The notes below the pieces were generated by a model, which was not told the origin of the DNA, did no database searches, and worked only from the letters and a program-made list of their open reading frames with translations. This document shows positions 1-10,318 of a stretch of DNA of 64,000 nucleotides, piece by piece. The position numbers and the translations under genes are program-made. The DNA comes from Corythucha ciliata (Eukaryota; Arthropoda; Insecta; Hemiptera; Tingidae): the NCBI GenBank assembly GCA_038030265.1, contig CM075942.1:69196926-69260925 (forward strand), read 5' to 3'. Positions within the stretch are counted from its first letter, which is position 1. The number at the start of each line of letters is the position of its first letter.

Positions 1-14
1 TATTTTTGAAGTGA

Positions 15-571
15 TCATGATGCCCGCGGGGTATAGGCCTCCCACGATTGCGCTTTGACGAACAACTGCAAAATGGTGACATTTTTGAGGCAAATATTAT
101 TTTGGACGTCTTCATTCAATTTTTTGTGCCTTTTAATTCGAACCTGGGGATAATGTTCTTCTATTATTTTTTGAAACATTAAAAATATTTGATCAAGGAC
201 CTCATTTTCTACAGTTACTTTTGGTCTGAACAATATACTCCGTAAGTTTGTTGAGGGTGAATAAATTCAGTGCACAGTTTTTCTAAGGTTTCACGATAGG
301 GGAATTGAACGTTCCAGATAAATCTTTGCTTAGTAGAATTGAATAAATTGATTATTTTATTTTGTTCATGACTGCCTCTTTGAATAATTATCTGGTGTTT
401 TTCTAAATTTACACATTTAAACGGATCATCGACTAGGAAAACGTTTCCTGCCGAACTAATTTGGGAATGAATAGTTACAAGGCTATCACTATCATTATCA
501 TTGGGGTTCGTCTCAAGATTTTGCACGTTATTTGGGGATATTAATGATTCTATGTCTTCATTATTGCACCC
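15..571 (-). pseudogene. Gypsy pol segment between RNase H and integrase, frameshifted
   Basis: Two overlapping open stretches (571-215 and 233-15) lie in different frames, so there is a frameshift near 220-233. The upstream stretch has the pattern TIHSQ ... VNLEKHQIIIQR ... HPQQTYGVYCSDQ. I take this as the linker that errantivirus-type pol proteins carry between RNase H and the integrase zinc finger. It continues the RNase H tail at 1388-1163 once the insertion at about 573-1169 is ignored. No integrase zinc finger or DDE core is reached before the window edge. Confidence 0.55.
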
Positions 572-572
572 T

Positions 573-1169
573 GAGAATAGCAGTTTTACAAGTCAAAAAT
601 ATCGAATTTCGAGTTATACCCCTAGGTAGGTAGGTCTGGGCAAGCCCTACACTAAAATAGTAGTGTGCTATTTCTACGACGGCCAGGTAACGCTTGGGAG
701 CGGTAGTTACACTACTATTTCTCACGCAGAAGCGGTTAATCAATCGGAGTAGCAATGCTACTTCTTCATTGTACCGGCTTCGATCGAGACCGAGAGCCCA
801 TCGCGGAGAAATTAAGCCGCGAGTACTGTTACTTTTTGAGTTGTTACACTACTCTCCCAGTAAATTAAAACTATTTTCGAGTTGTTCCTCAATAATCTGT
901 GACGACTAGTCAGAAATAATTGACATTTTCTGGAATAGTAACGTTACAACTCCCAACTTTTTTTAAAATTTATGATAAAAATTATTGAAACAATTTTTTC
1001 GAGTGCTCGTTTGGCTGGGATAGATGGATGAGCCACCATCAAATCACCAGGAACCTCCAACTATGTTTGAAATAAATATATAATGGATCTGCTAACAAAG
1101 TCTTACATTCAAAACTTCAAATGTCGATTCCCAACAAAGACGATTTTTCATTTGTCACACTGCTATTCT
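573..1169. mobile_element. Small TIR element (about 600 bp) inserted in Gypsy pol
   Basis: The ends are inverted: GAGAATAGCAG at the left and CTGCTATTCTC at the right, with partial similarity over roughly 28 bp. The sequences on either side resume the Gypsy pol reading, which supports an insertion. No transposase ORF is present and no clean target-site duplication could be read, so the superfamily is unknown. The interior is rich in short TAGTGTAGTAAC-like motifs. Confidence 0.55.
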
Positions 1170-1388
1170 CGGCTTGCGGTTAAGGGGCTTTGAGCGTTTT
1201 CTAAGAATTCATTTAGTATTTCTTGGGGGTTAATTTCAGATTCTATATTTTCGTTTTCGATTGCATTTAATTCAAACACAGGATTTCTTGATAAAGCGTC
1301 AGCAACAAAATTGGTTTTGTGAGAATTAGTTTTTACTTCGTAAATTTCCATTGGACAAATAGCTAACAGTTCTTTAGAACTTTCTTTA
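1163..1388 (-). pseudogene. C-terminal RNase H end of Gypsy pol
   Basis: The translation contains NFVADALSRNP, the signature at the C-terminal end of Ty3/Gypsy RNase H. It is preceded by a short stretch and then abruptly by the foldback MITE at 1391. It ends at a stop just inside the element at about 573-1169. The RT and most of RNase H that should precede it are missing. Confidence 0.7.
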
Positions 1389-1390
1389 TA

Positions 1391-2871
1391 CAGGGTGGAA
1401 GGGGATAAGTGTGACAAAAAAATTGGGTGAAAGTAGACCTCATTTGCGACCGAAATCACCATACAAACCATGGTCCGAAAATCAATGCCCTTCGAGATAT
1501 GATTTTTCAAACGATTTTTAAGGCTTATATCATTTTTTAAACTAACTGCGAGAAACTCGCATTCAATTTGAATTTTTGCAACTTTTGGTGATGGATTCGA
1601 AAAAAGCACACTATTTTCAGTTAGGATTAGCCATTTTTGATAGAAGTTAACTATTTTATGTGCCTTTAAATGCGGCTCAAAGTAGTGCGAATCGGGGATT
1701 TTATTTTTTTCGAAAAAAGTCAGTTCCCGTTTGTCCTCACTAAATCCGAGTGTACGGACAACCGGTGATTCAGAAAAACATCTTCAAAGTGTCCTTTACA
1801 AAAATAGTCGTAAGCGTTTTCTTAGTTGATTGGCGAGTTTTCGTCAGAAATGACAATTTTTTAGGAAAAATAATGATTTTTCCTTTTTAATGATTTTTCT
1901 TTTCAAAATCGCTTGTTTTGACCTGAAAAATTCGACCAATCCTTGTGATTTTATCACGCTAAAAAGGTATAAAACCACATCCAAAGCTATCCTTGGAGTG
2001 GAATTTAATGTGAGCGCCTGCCAAAGTATTGAAAAATGTCGCTCCGGCAGCTGGCTGTCGGGTTAAGTGCATTACACTACTACATGTTTCGACGTTTTTA
2101 GTTATTTAACTATTATTCGGCATTAATTAACATTTCACTTTGTTACTCTACATTTTTATAGCCATTCTTGCTGAATAATCGCTTATTAAGTGAAATTAAC
2201 GAAATTCGTATTTCCTATCCGACGACACCCCAGCTGCCGGAGCGACATTTTTCGTTACTTTGGAATGCGTGCATAATCAGTTCGATTCAACGTATGGCTT
2301 TGGATAAGGTTTTAGTGCTTTTTGTCACGCTAAAACCACAAAACTTGTTCAAATTTTTCAGGTCAAAAAAAGCGATTTTGTGGAGAAAAACCGTTATTTT
2401 TTCCAAGAAATCGTCATTTCTGACGAAAAATCACCAGACAACTAAGAAAACGCTCATGACTATTTTTGAAAAGGACACTTTGAAGATGTTTTTCTGAATC
2501 ACGGGTTGTCCATGCACTCGGATTTAGAGTGGACAAACGTGGATTGCATTTTTTGGGAAAAAATCAGATCCCCGATTTGCACGACTTTGAGCCGCATTTA
2601 AGGGCACATAACATAGTTAACGTCTATCGAAAATGGATAATCCTGACAAAAAATAGTGTTCTCTTTCCGAATTCATCACCAAAAGTTGCAAAAATTCAAA
2701 TTGAATGCGAGTTTCTCGCCGTTAGTTTAAAAAAATTATGTAAGCCTTAAAAATCGTTAGAAAAATTATATCTCGAAGGGTTTTGATTTTCGGTGTATAT
2801 GGTGATTTCGGTCGCAAATGAGGCCTACTATCGCCGAAACAGTTTTGTCACACTTATCCCCTTTCACCCTG
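1391..2871. mobile_element. Foldback MITE, 1481 bp, TA target duplication (Tc1/mariner-type ends)
   Basis: The ends are CAGGGTG and CACCCTG, flanked on both sides by TA (1389-1390 and 2872-2873). The first 30 bp of each end match almost perfectly when inverted. Similarity continues inward along nearly the whole element: left arm about 1391-2058, right arm about 2225-2871, leaving a loop of roughly 170 bp. There is no transposase, and the short open frames at 2168-2497 and 2529-2750 are frames through the arms. TA duplication and CAGGGTG ends suggest mobilisation by an IS630/Tc1/mariner-type transposase (inference). A relative begins at 60683. Confidence 0.85.
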
Positions 2872-2973
2872 TATTTGTTTTCTAATTTCTTACTCGCAAA
2901 TTCATTTTTAAAATTATTTTTCTGAATTAAATCTTTCTTATCAACCGTATCCTTTAACAATAATTTTTTACCA

Positions 2974-4430
2974 TTAATTATGTGAGTTATCCCTAAAGTC
3001 TATTTTAGCATTTAAATCTTTCAATGTTTTGTTGCCTATCGGGACATCATAATTTTCAGAGAAATTGAAAATATAAAACTTAGCCCATGCATCTACTTCA
3101 AAATGTTGCTTTAAATTTATAATGACGTACTCATTTCCCTCTGCTCTACCAGCGGGGGTGGTCACTGCAAATTTTTCATTGAAACGACGGCAATCTGATT
3201 TTACTTTTTCTGGGTGGACATAGTTAAATTCGGAACCAGTGTCTATTAACCATTTTAATTTTTTTTCGTCTTCATAATAGGGTAAGGATTGGCTTACACA
3301 ATGGAGTTGAAATTGGGGAATGATGTTGGCCTTACGCAGCTCATCTGACCGCTGCCATTCGTGAAAAAAAGTATCTTCCATTCGATTGAGTTTTTCTTTC
3401 AACTCTTGAATTTCTTTTAATTGTGGATATTTAAATTCGGGTGCGTCATCAGGGGAGTTGGCCTCGACATAATTTATTTCATGGGGTGTATAATTGTGAT
3501 TCCTAAAATTAGGGCTCCCAACTGTTCGCATTGAAACAGTATTTTGTGACTGGAATGGTGGTGAATTTTGATTGTTATTATACTGACGGAAATTAGAAAA
3601 TCGCTGGGGATTGGCGTCTCTTGCAGGTGGAAAATTGAAATTTCGGGGAGGCCTGTTAAAACTTTGAAAAGGATTATTAAAAGTTTGATGAGGTTGAAAA
3701 TTATTAAAATTTCTTTGGAAATTTTGGGGGTTGCTGAACTGTGAAAAATTATGCTGGGGCTTGGAGTAATTCGGATTATGATTTTTAAAACTTTTATTTG
3801 GTCTTTCGAACGTGGAAAATGTATTTCTGGAATAAATTTGGTCAATAATAAAAGAACATTTTGTATTGAGGATGTAACTAAATTCCTCTAGAGATTTAGG
3901 ATCAAACGTCATTATATGATTTGTTAGTTGCCAAGGAAGGGTCGAATATAAATGGTGAATGATTTCTTTCTCTGTATATGCAAGGGTAGATTCTAAATTT
4001 TGGTCTGATAATCCATCAATCTTTAATCTCGCGTAAATAAGGTGTCTAATGCTTTCAAGACGAGTTAAATAATCTGCCGGTTGTTCCTTTTGAAAGGGTT
4101 TGGAATTATAAATCTCATTTTTTAATGACTCAAAACTTCTGGAATCAGCCAAATTTTTCTTTAACAAGCTTAATAGTTCATTTAGAGTTCCAATCTCTCT
4201 ACCTAGTATTAAAGACTGAGCTGGTCCTACTAATTTAGATTTTATTTTATTTAATAAAAGAAAGTGATTTTGAGTTCTTTCCTGAACGATCGCGTCACAT
4301 ACAACATTGAATACAGCTTCTACAGTCGTTACAAAATATACTAAATCATTTGGGTTACCGTCAAAATTCGGAATGTGGTCATAATCTTCTTTTCTTAGAG
4401 ACTAATTTGGGGAACTTTTGCATTTGCCAT
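2974..4430 (-). pseudogene. Gypsy gag-protease ORF, one frameshift near its start
   Basis: The likely initiator ATG is at 4430-4428. A one-base shift near 4398-4402 separates it from the main open frame, which runs to 2974. The N-terminal part has a gag-like motif (HIPNFDGNPNDLVYFV) followed by a helical capsid-like region. The middle is rich in Asn, Phe, Gln and Pro and has no CCHC zinc knuckle, which is typical of errantivirus gag. An aspartic protease signature (WLIDTGSEF) lies about 95 residues before the stop. Downstream, a frame-shifted stub (2960-2874) runs into the MITE. The reading is coherent but the copy is inactive. Confidence 0.7.
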
Positions 4431-4886
4431 TTTTTTTTTTTTTTTTTTTAAAGATTGTTGTTTTTGTTTTGCTTGTTTCTCTTAACAATAATAATTAAAA
4501 AAAATGAAACGAAGGAGAAGAAGAATGAGAAAGAAGAAGAAGAAAAAAGATGAGTCGTTCAACTCACAGTCTTTGCGGTGGTATCGTGTTGTGGCGGTGT
4601 TGTTGGCCTCGCCAGGCTTCTGAGAACTTAAAAGCGCTCTTTGTGGTGAGGGAAGTCCCAAAAAAAAAAAAAAAAATACTTTGAGGAGTACTTTGGGCGT
4701 CTTTTCGTGTAGATTTTCTGCCTTTGTTTGTTTTTCTGTGGGCGACTTTTCCTTCAGTAGCAGTGCGAAGTAGTTGAAAGGTTTTGGCAAATATTGAAGA
4801 GGGCCAATCCACTTTTCTCTGTTGCCGAAAGGTTTTTTGATTTACCGAAGATACCAATCAACGGAACTTTCACTTTTCGCGCTACT
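4431..4886 (-). other. Untranslated leader of the errantivirus-like element
   Basis: This is the stretch between the primer binding site and the gag start. It contains two long T/A homopolymers (about 4432-4449 and 4660-4675) and a purine-rich block. Short open frames here overlap low-complexity sequence and have no recognisable product. Confidence 0.5.
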
Positions 4887-4907
4887 GTCCCTGTTCTTCG
4901 GGCGCCA
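4887..4907 (-). promoter_or_regulatory. Primer binding site, tRNA-Lys type
   Basis: On the minus strand the site begins TGGCGCCCGAA and ends CAGGGAC. This is the well-known tRNA-Lys3-type primer site, except for three extra bases (GAA) in the middle. It directly abuts the LTR end, as expected for minus-strand primer annealing. The extra triplet could be a local duplication or reflect a host tRNA variant. Confidence 0.7.
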
Positions 4908-5215
4908 GTTAAATTAATGGTCGGCCACTTTAGGTTTTTAAAAAAGTTTTTATTTGACAAACCAATTTTAACAGTTACTACACGACAAAAAGAACTTTTA
5001 TTAACCGCACTTAACAACTTAATCACTCTGTCAAGACTGAAACTGAACTGAACTACTCAATAAAGGTGGAGGGAGTATTTAAAAGCTTTGCTTGGGAAAA
5101 GTCTAGAATTTTATTAAAGAGGAAAACAATTCCTAGAAACTGTACAAGACTTGAGAAAGATCTGGAAGTTTTGTGACCATATATGGTAATATAATGGATT
5201 TTTCTCTGTATAACT
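4907..5215 (-). repeat. 5' LTR of the errantivirus-like element
   Basis: On the minus strand the LTR begins AGTTATACAG (at 5215) and ends TTTAACT (at 4907), giving AGTTA/TAACT terminal inverted ends of the errantivirus kind and a length of about 309 bp. It borders the primer site at one side and array DNA containing CGCGAATTA at the other. The partner LTR is outside the window, so the outer end is inferred from the terminal motif alone. Confidence 0.6.
5036..5085 (-). promoter_or_regulatory. LTR core promoter: TATA-like box and TCAGT initiators
   Basis: On the minus strand CTTTTAAATA lies at 5085-5076. About 30 bases downstream is a cluster of three overlapping TCAGT motifs (5053-5036). TCAGT is the arthropod initiator consensus and the spacing fits a TATA-directed start. 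This would place the U3/R boundary near 5050. Confidence 0.45.
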
Positions 5216-5790
5216 CGCGAATTATCGTTTTTCTCCATTTTATAGCTGTGAATGAGAGTTTCTTGTCAACTTATGCCGCGAAATAACGCATTTCTACAAT
5301 TATAGCAGCGAATAAGCTTTTTACTCAATTTAAATGGGGAATAAGCGGTTTGTCTCTGTTGTTTTAGCTGTGAGTGAGCGTGTTTCAGTGGCGTAGCGTT
5401 TTCCTCCATTTTGGCGGCGCTTTTTTACTATTTTTGTCACGACTTAACACTATTTCTCACCTTAGCCGCCAAATTTTTTCTTAATTTTACCGGTGAACTG
5501 CGAATTAGTGGATTTACTAAAAATTGATCCACGAATCAGTGACTTTCTTTATTTCACTTGCTTTAATACGCGTAATATCTCTATTTTCAGCCGCGGATAT
5601 GCGTTTAATTCCCATTTTAGGTGGGAAGTAATTAGCAGTTTTCTTAGTTGTAGACGTGAATTAGGAGTTTCTCTAAATTTTAGCCCCGAATTAGTGATTT
5701 TTTCATGTTATCTACATGTGAATTAGCGCTTTTATTCAATTTGAGTCCCGATGTTACCTCGAAAAACCGCTGGAATGGGCCTTTTTTTTA
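5216..5790 (+). repeat. Degenerate tandem array, CGAATTAGCG type (fragment)
   Basis: Diverged units of about 30-37 bp follow the pattern cgAATTAGcg-TTTTTC-TCAATTT-tagc. They match the units inside the hAT-like elements at 10319, 23064 and 27015, in the orientation of the copy at 23064. Element termini are not seen here, so this is a fragment that also served as the target of the errantivirus-like insertion. Confidence 0.65.
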
Positions 5791-5899
5791 AATATTAGTT
5801 AAGGCTTCTGAGTGATTGATTGCTGTTTTTACTTATAGATGCGAATTGCGATCAAAGAATCATCCGTGCAGCCCACATTTTATAGTAGGCACCATCTTC

Positions 5900-6210
5900 T
5901 TAGGGGGGCTTAAAACCCCCAAAATCCACCACTGATATCAAGCAAAACCATTCCTGTATGTTTGCGGGCGTTGAAATTACACGTGACATCATTGACGACC
6001 CTACATAGTTGTGCTTGTGTCGAGTGAGCCTCACGGAACCGAAAGGCGTTCGTTGAGGCGTGAACTTGTTGACCATTTCCGTGTGCTGCTTAAATTGAGC
6101 AAACATCACTATTATTGTGGAATAAATTTTTTCTCGTCGGCCGCTTTCTGCGTCCATTTGACTGTTGTTTTCAGAATCAGTCTCTTCATCCGACAACGGC
6201 GAAAATTTGT
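5900..6210 (-). other. Doubtful ORF (about 98 codons), no recognised product
   Basis: The minus-strand frame begins with an acidic Ser/Glu-rich stretch (SDEETDSENNSQMDAES) and continues through a mixed region with KFTPQRTPFGSVRL. It has no ATG at its start. A TTTACAG sequence just upstream could be a splice acceptor. The composition looks more protein-like than neighbouring frames, but no family is recognised. It could be a decayed transposon exon. The rest of 5791-6522 shows nothing identifiable. Confidence 0.2.
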
Positions 6211-6522
6211 TAGCTGTAAATAGGGGCCGCGATGATGAATTTTGCGTTCACAACTTTGCGTCTTTTTGACGTAGTACGAATAAAACGTCGGAGGTTGAGC
6301 TCATTCCGTTCACGCCGTCCGATTAAAAAAGAAAAGAAAAGAGAAGAAAAATAAGAAATCGCCGCTCGCGATAATAGGTGTTCACTGTACAATATCAAGT
6401 GCCTAATGAAAAATGAAAATTGTGAACTACATATATTGTTAATTTCAACCTTTTTATATGTTTTTAATCATTTTCTATGTAGGTATAATGGACCCTCTCA
6501 CTAAGTTTCCTTATGTTTTCAG

Positions 6523-6560
6523 GTCTGAAGAGATTACAGAATCGCCGGGGAACACTACAG
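6523..6560 (+). CDS. Candidate 38-bp micro-exon, possibly upstream exon of the Ror-like gene
   Basis: A pyrimidine-rich acceptor (TTATGTTTTCAG) and a strong donor (CAG|GTGAGT) bracket 38 bp. In the phase needed to join the Ig exon at 26114 it reads SEEITESPGNTT plus one base, with no stop. The strand matches the Ror-like exons. The implied intron would be 19.5 kb, filled by the transposons between. Chance splice-like pairs are common, so this is only a candidate. Confidence 0.25.
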
Positions 6561-9404
6561 GTGAGTAGATGACAGGAAATTATTTCAATGTTCAAAAACA
6601 ACTGCCGCCTGCTTCAACTCTAAGCATTTTTGCCTTTGAAAAATCCACGCCCCATATGCCGCAGTCGTCTCTTCTCGAGCAAACAGCCCTATCAAATTAT
6701 TCGAAAGCAATGTATTCACAGCTGGGTGTCACATCCCCCCCCCTCTCACTCCTTCCCACTCTATTACAATTCATATCTTCTTGTCACCTTAAAACGCCAT
6801 GGAAAACAAGACCACCGCATTGTTGAACCAGCTGTTTGCTCCATACGGTCGCGTCTATACAGTTGAAGCAGATTGCATATTGCGAGCTAGTAGGCAATTA
6901 GGGATGAATAGATATCTTTATAATTTATGCAAGCGAGCGTGGATCAAAAACTAAAGGATCCAATCGTGAATTTTCTAAACAGTCGATATTCGGCTGTTCT
7001 GAAAATCTTATGGGGACGTTTTTGGTGATTCTTTTGAAAGATAGACACACGTAGTTTGTTAAAAATAATGCATTTCGGGATTCATTTCGGTGCTCCTCAC
7101 CAGCGAAGCCAAACTGCGTGGCTGTGTGGTTCAAAAGAATTTTTATAAAAACTTCTCATCAAGGTTTTAAATTCGAAAAATGAAAAAAAAATGCATAATA
7201 TTGCATCCCTCTATTATTTAGGTGTAAGCCCTCACATAGAAATAACGGAGAAGTTACGAGTGACGAAAAAATGTGAACGTCAGCTTTTTTCCTTCCCTTT
7301 CCCAATAAAGTTTGTATGCGAAACATGGGGGCACTGCTCTTTCTCCCCTTCAAGACTAAACCGTCTTGCAGGTTTAGCGGCACGCATTCCAATCAACTCA
7401 ATAAGGGCTAACACTAACACCCAACCGCGCTCCTTGAGTACAACTAGTGGCTTTGGGATTTGCCTCAAAATCATGATTTTCTGTACCCCCCCCCCATCCC
7501 CGAGCATCACGAAACATTTCTTATGTATACCTTGTTTTGAGAGCGGGTATGCAAATTTCCGGCATTTGCGACAAACAGAACTAGAAACCACGTCAAAAAG
7601 CCGTTACAACAACAAGCCTGCAAAACTTCTCTACTCCCCCTTCTCCCCTCTCCACTTACTCTCTGAATCCTCTTAATTTTCTACTCTGTATGCGAATAGG
7701 GAAAAGCCTTGCGATAAATATTGCGGCTCTCCTCACTATACCCACCCAACTCGTGTCATCACAACCCGTTTTGTCGCCACCATTCAAACTCTCTTACTTG
7801 AGTTTCATTTTCTGAAGGCGTCTAGAAGAGACAAGAGCCCTCAACATGGTATAAATACAAGAACGAAGCGCTTAATTTTATTTGTTCTCACGCAAGACAC
7901 ATTTCAGCGTTTTATCATATTTTCCTTTTCAGCGCTCGACTCTCCCCTATTAAGTTCCACCAAGGCTCTTAGCATTCTTTTTTTTTCACCCCTCCAGGAT
8001 CCTCATTTTCCTTTAAAATTCAATCGAGTCACCCCCTCCTTAGGTATACTAAGTAAAATGACACCATTTTCACTTCCTCTTCTCGCCCTCTCCACCTAAA
8101 GTTTTCTGGAGTTTTAAATTAAGTTTCCCTGTAAAAGTTTAAATTGTGAAAAAAGACTGCGCTCTGGTGTAAAGTTATAGTGGAAAAGTTAGCCAGAGAT
8201 AGTCAAACCCGGCAAAATTCCCTGTTTCAAACTTTTGTGATTTTTCTCTCTTTCTCTTTATTTGATGCCCTAGTTTTTAACAAGCCGATAGCACTCATGG
8301 GATGTCAAGCGCATATACAACGCGCTTTGTTTTTGTTTGATTGCAAAACGCGGCACTCTTGATTCTTGACAAGGGGCGGTGATGAGAGGAAAAAAACGCA
8401 ATTTGAAGAGACATAGCCTGAAAAGCACGTCATACAATCGCTTACACCACTCGGTTCATCCCACCCCCTCTCCCCGCTACTGCACCATGGGGTGGTTGAG
8501 TTTTAGCGACTATAGAGGATAATCGTGCAACTGCACAGAACGTAATTTTTTCTCCATGGGCCTCCTCTATACTCCGCGCAACCGTCAAATTCTTTCCCCG
8601 CCCCCCCTCCCTTGTAATATCAGTGCGGGTGAGCTTCCCCCCTGCCCTTTGACCTCAATCAAAAAAGGTCAGAGCAAACGGTAAATAAACCACATAAATT
8701 GGAACAAAGAAAGGGAAGAAAAGTGAATGAACAAAAGCAGCCTACAAGGGAGGGAAGCCATCAAGAGCAGAGGCAATCAACGGGTGTTTACATTTGAAGT
8801 GAAGGAATTTGATTGCGGTTGCGGTGGAATGGTCTCAACAAAAATCAAGTTCGAAGATTCTTTTTTTAAAAATCAAGAGTGACACGGTGGTGGGGGGGGG
8901 GATTGATATTGATATACCCTCAGTGGTGGATCTATAATAGAATTTTATTTTGAGAGGAATTCTACCATAAATCTGATTTGCTCTTTCTTTTTTTCTGAGC
9001 TTTAGCCACAAACTTGCCTCTAGTGATAGGCAAGAATGGTCTTGGTTCTTGCAATCTCGCAAGACTCTTGCAGCAAGAACAAGATTCCCGCAAGAATCTT
9101 GTGGTGGCTGCTGTGTTCAGTGCTCTCAGAAAATTAATTTATCTCACCTATACGTGAAATTTATAGTGGGCCATGCGAGGGTCATTTCCACGCCAGTAGT
9201 TGTTCAAAGCAAAATAAAATACAGTGAAGCAAAAAGAAATAAATATGTAACAGTAGTAATGAATACAATGCAAAAAATTATTCTCTTAAAATTTAATAAA
9301 AAATCAATCCTGGTCACGTTTCTTTGTTTCATATGGTAGTTCCTATAATAATTTAAATTAAATAAAAATTTAAGATAAAAAATTTTAAGATATTACCACA
9401 CTAA
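6561..9404. other. Unassigned sequence, no gene seen
   Basis: No protein family, LTR or transposase is recognisable. The stretch is pyrimidine-rich on the plus strand, with several C-runs (6736, 7489, 8600) and one G-run (8891-8900). A TATAAATA motif at 7851 has no supported gene downstream. At 9030-9110 there are alternating CTTGC/GCAAG motifs that look like the terminus of a decayed TIR element. Open frames such as 7191-7676 lack any recognisable feature. Confidence 0.4.
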
Positions 9405-10297
9405 TTAAATTATATCTAGTTTGTTTTTTATGGTACTTGCTATACAATTTTTGAAACTCAGATATGATGGGTATTTTTTCACGTCTATTTTAAATTGCCA
9501 GAAAAACTGCAGTGCTTGGTAATAAGGCCCTCGTTTGAAAAATTCTGTTGCTGCTTTCGGCAAACTAATACCAGCTCCTTGAGCATTACGTTTGACCGAA
9601 GACAGTGACAACACTTCCTTAGACATACCTCTCTTGTACATTTTAAGGCAAGCTTCAGTCAGAAATATTTGGGAGATACTTAAAACATCCATTTCTTTAT
9701 AAAGTGCTTTAGTGGAATACCTATGAGGCTTTCTAAGAATCACCTTGAGGAGAGTATTTTGTACAACAGACAGAGGCTTAAGCGCGCTTTTGGTTGAGCT
9801 TCCCCAGACTAGAATACCGTATTTTAAAATTGAGTGTGCCAAGGCATAGTACACTATTATGACTAATTTTCTATTCATAACAGATTTCAACAAGTTAAAT
9901 TTAAAGAATAACTTCCTTATTCTACAAACAAGCGCTTTTACCTGCAAATCAAACTTTAGCTTATAATCAATAATAATTCCCAGGTATTTACAAGAATTCC
10001 TCAGAGCTATATTAAAGCATTGAGAGTTACAACTTATCACAAACGCATTATCACATAAAGTACCAAACACAGGCTGACTAGGAATTTCGACTTGTGCAGA
10101 GCCCGAATTAAAATTACGACTAGAAGTATTATTATCAATTTGACTAGATGAATCACAAGGAGCTGAATGAAAAACACAGTCAGAGGCATGAACATTTATG
10201 GAGAAACTGGGTAAAGAAGCGCTATCACTATGTGAAATATTAAAGAACAACGCCGACGATTTATTACAATTTAGTTCCAAATAATTGCAATAGGGTA
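9405..10297 (-). pseudogene. Non-LTR retrotransposon (LINE) reverse transcriptase, C-terminal fragment
   Basis: About 290 codons read with typical motifs of the distal RT and thumb region of Jockey/CR1-like LINEs: LELNCNKS near the start, YLGIIID.KLKF, YYALAHSILKYGILVWG, then LKPLSVVQNTLLK. The catalytic YADD box and everything before it are absent, which fits 5' truncation, the usual fate of LINE copies. A/T-rich sequence lies beyond the stop on the 3' side (9300-9404). A hAT-like element sits immediately beside the truncation point. Exact clade not determined. Confidence 0.75.
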
Positions 10298-10318
10298 CAA
10301 ATAGGCCCTACCTACTAG

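Larger units (their letters stand above)
1..5215 (-). mobile_element. Errantivirus-like Gypsy LTR retrotransposon, 5' part, degraded
   Basis: Read on the minus strand, the order is LTR (4907-5215), primer site (4887-4907), leader, gag-protease (4430-2974), a short linker, the C-terminal end of RNase H (1388-1163) and the stretch before integrase (571-15). The window edge cuts the element, so integrase, any env and the 3' LTR are not seen. Reverse transcriptase is absent between 2874 and 1388, so the copy was internally deleted as well as split by two DNA-transposon insertions (1391-2871 and about 573-1169). The gag lacks CCHC knuckles and has an Asn/Phe/Gln-rich tail, as in errantiviruses. 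Placement in that group also rests on the AGTTA...TAACT LTR ends. The copy cannot be autonomous. Confidence 0.8.

Noticed and set aside
4482..5026. Overlapping frames on the minus strand upstream of gag
   Set aside because: They cover the LTR, primer site and homopolymer-rich leader of the errantivirus-like element.
7191..7676. 161-codon plus-strand frame
   Set aside because: Low-complexity C-runs, no domain, and a comparable frame is open on the opposite strand.
7851..7858. TATAAATA core promoter
   Set aside because: No gene, initiator or exon can be supported downstream.
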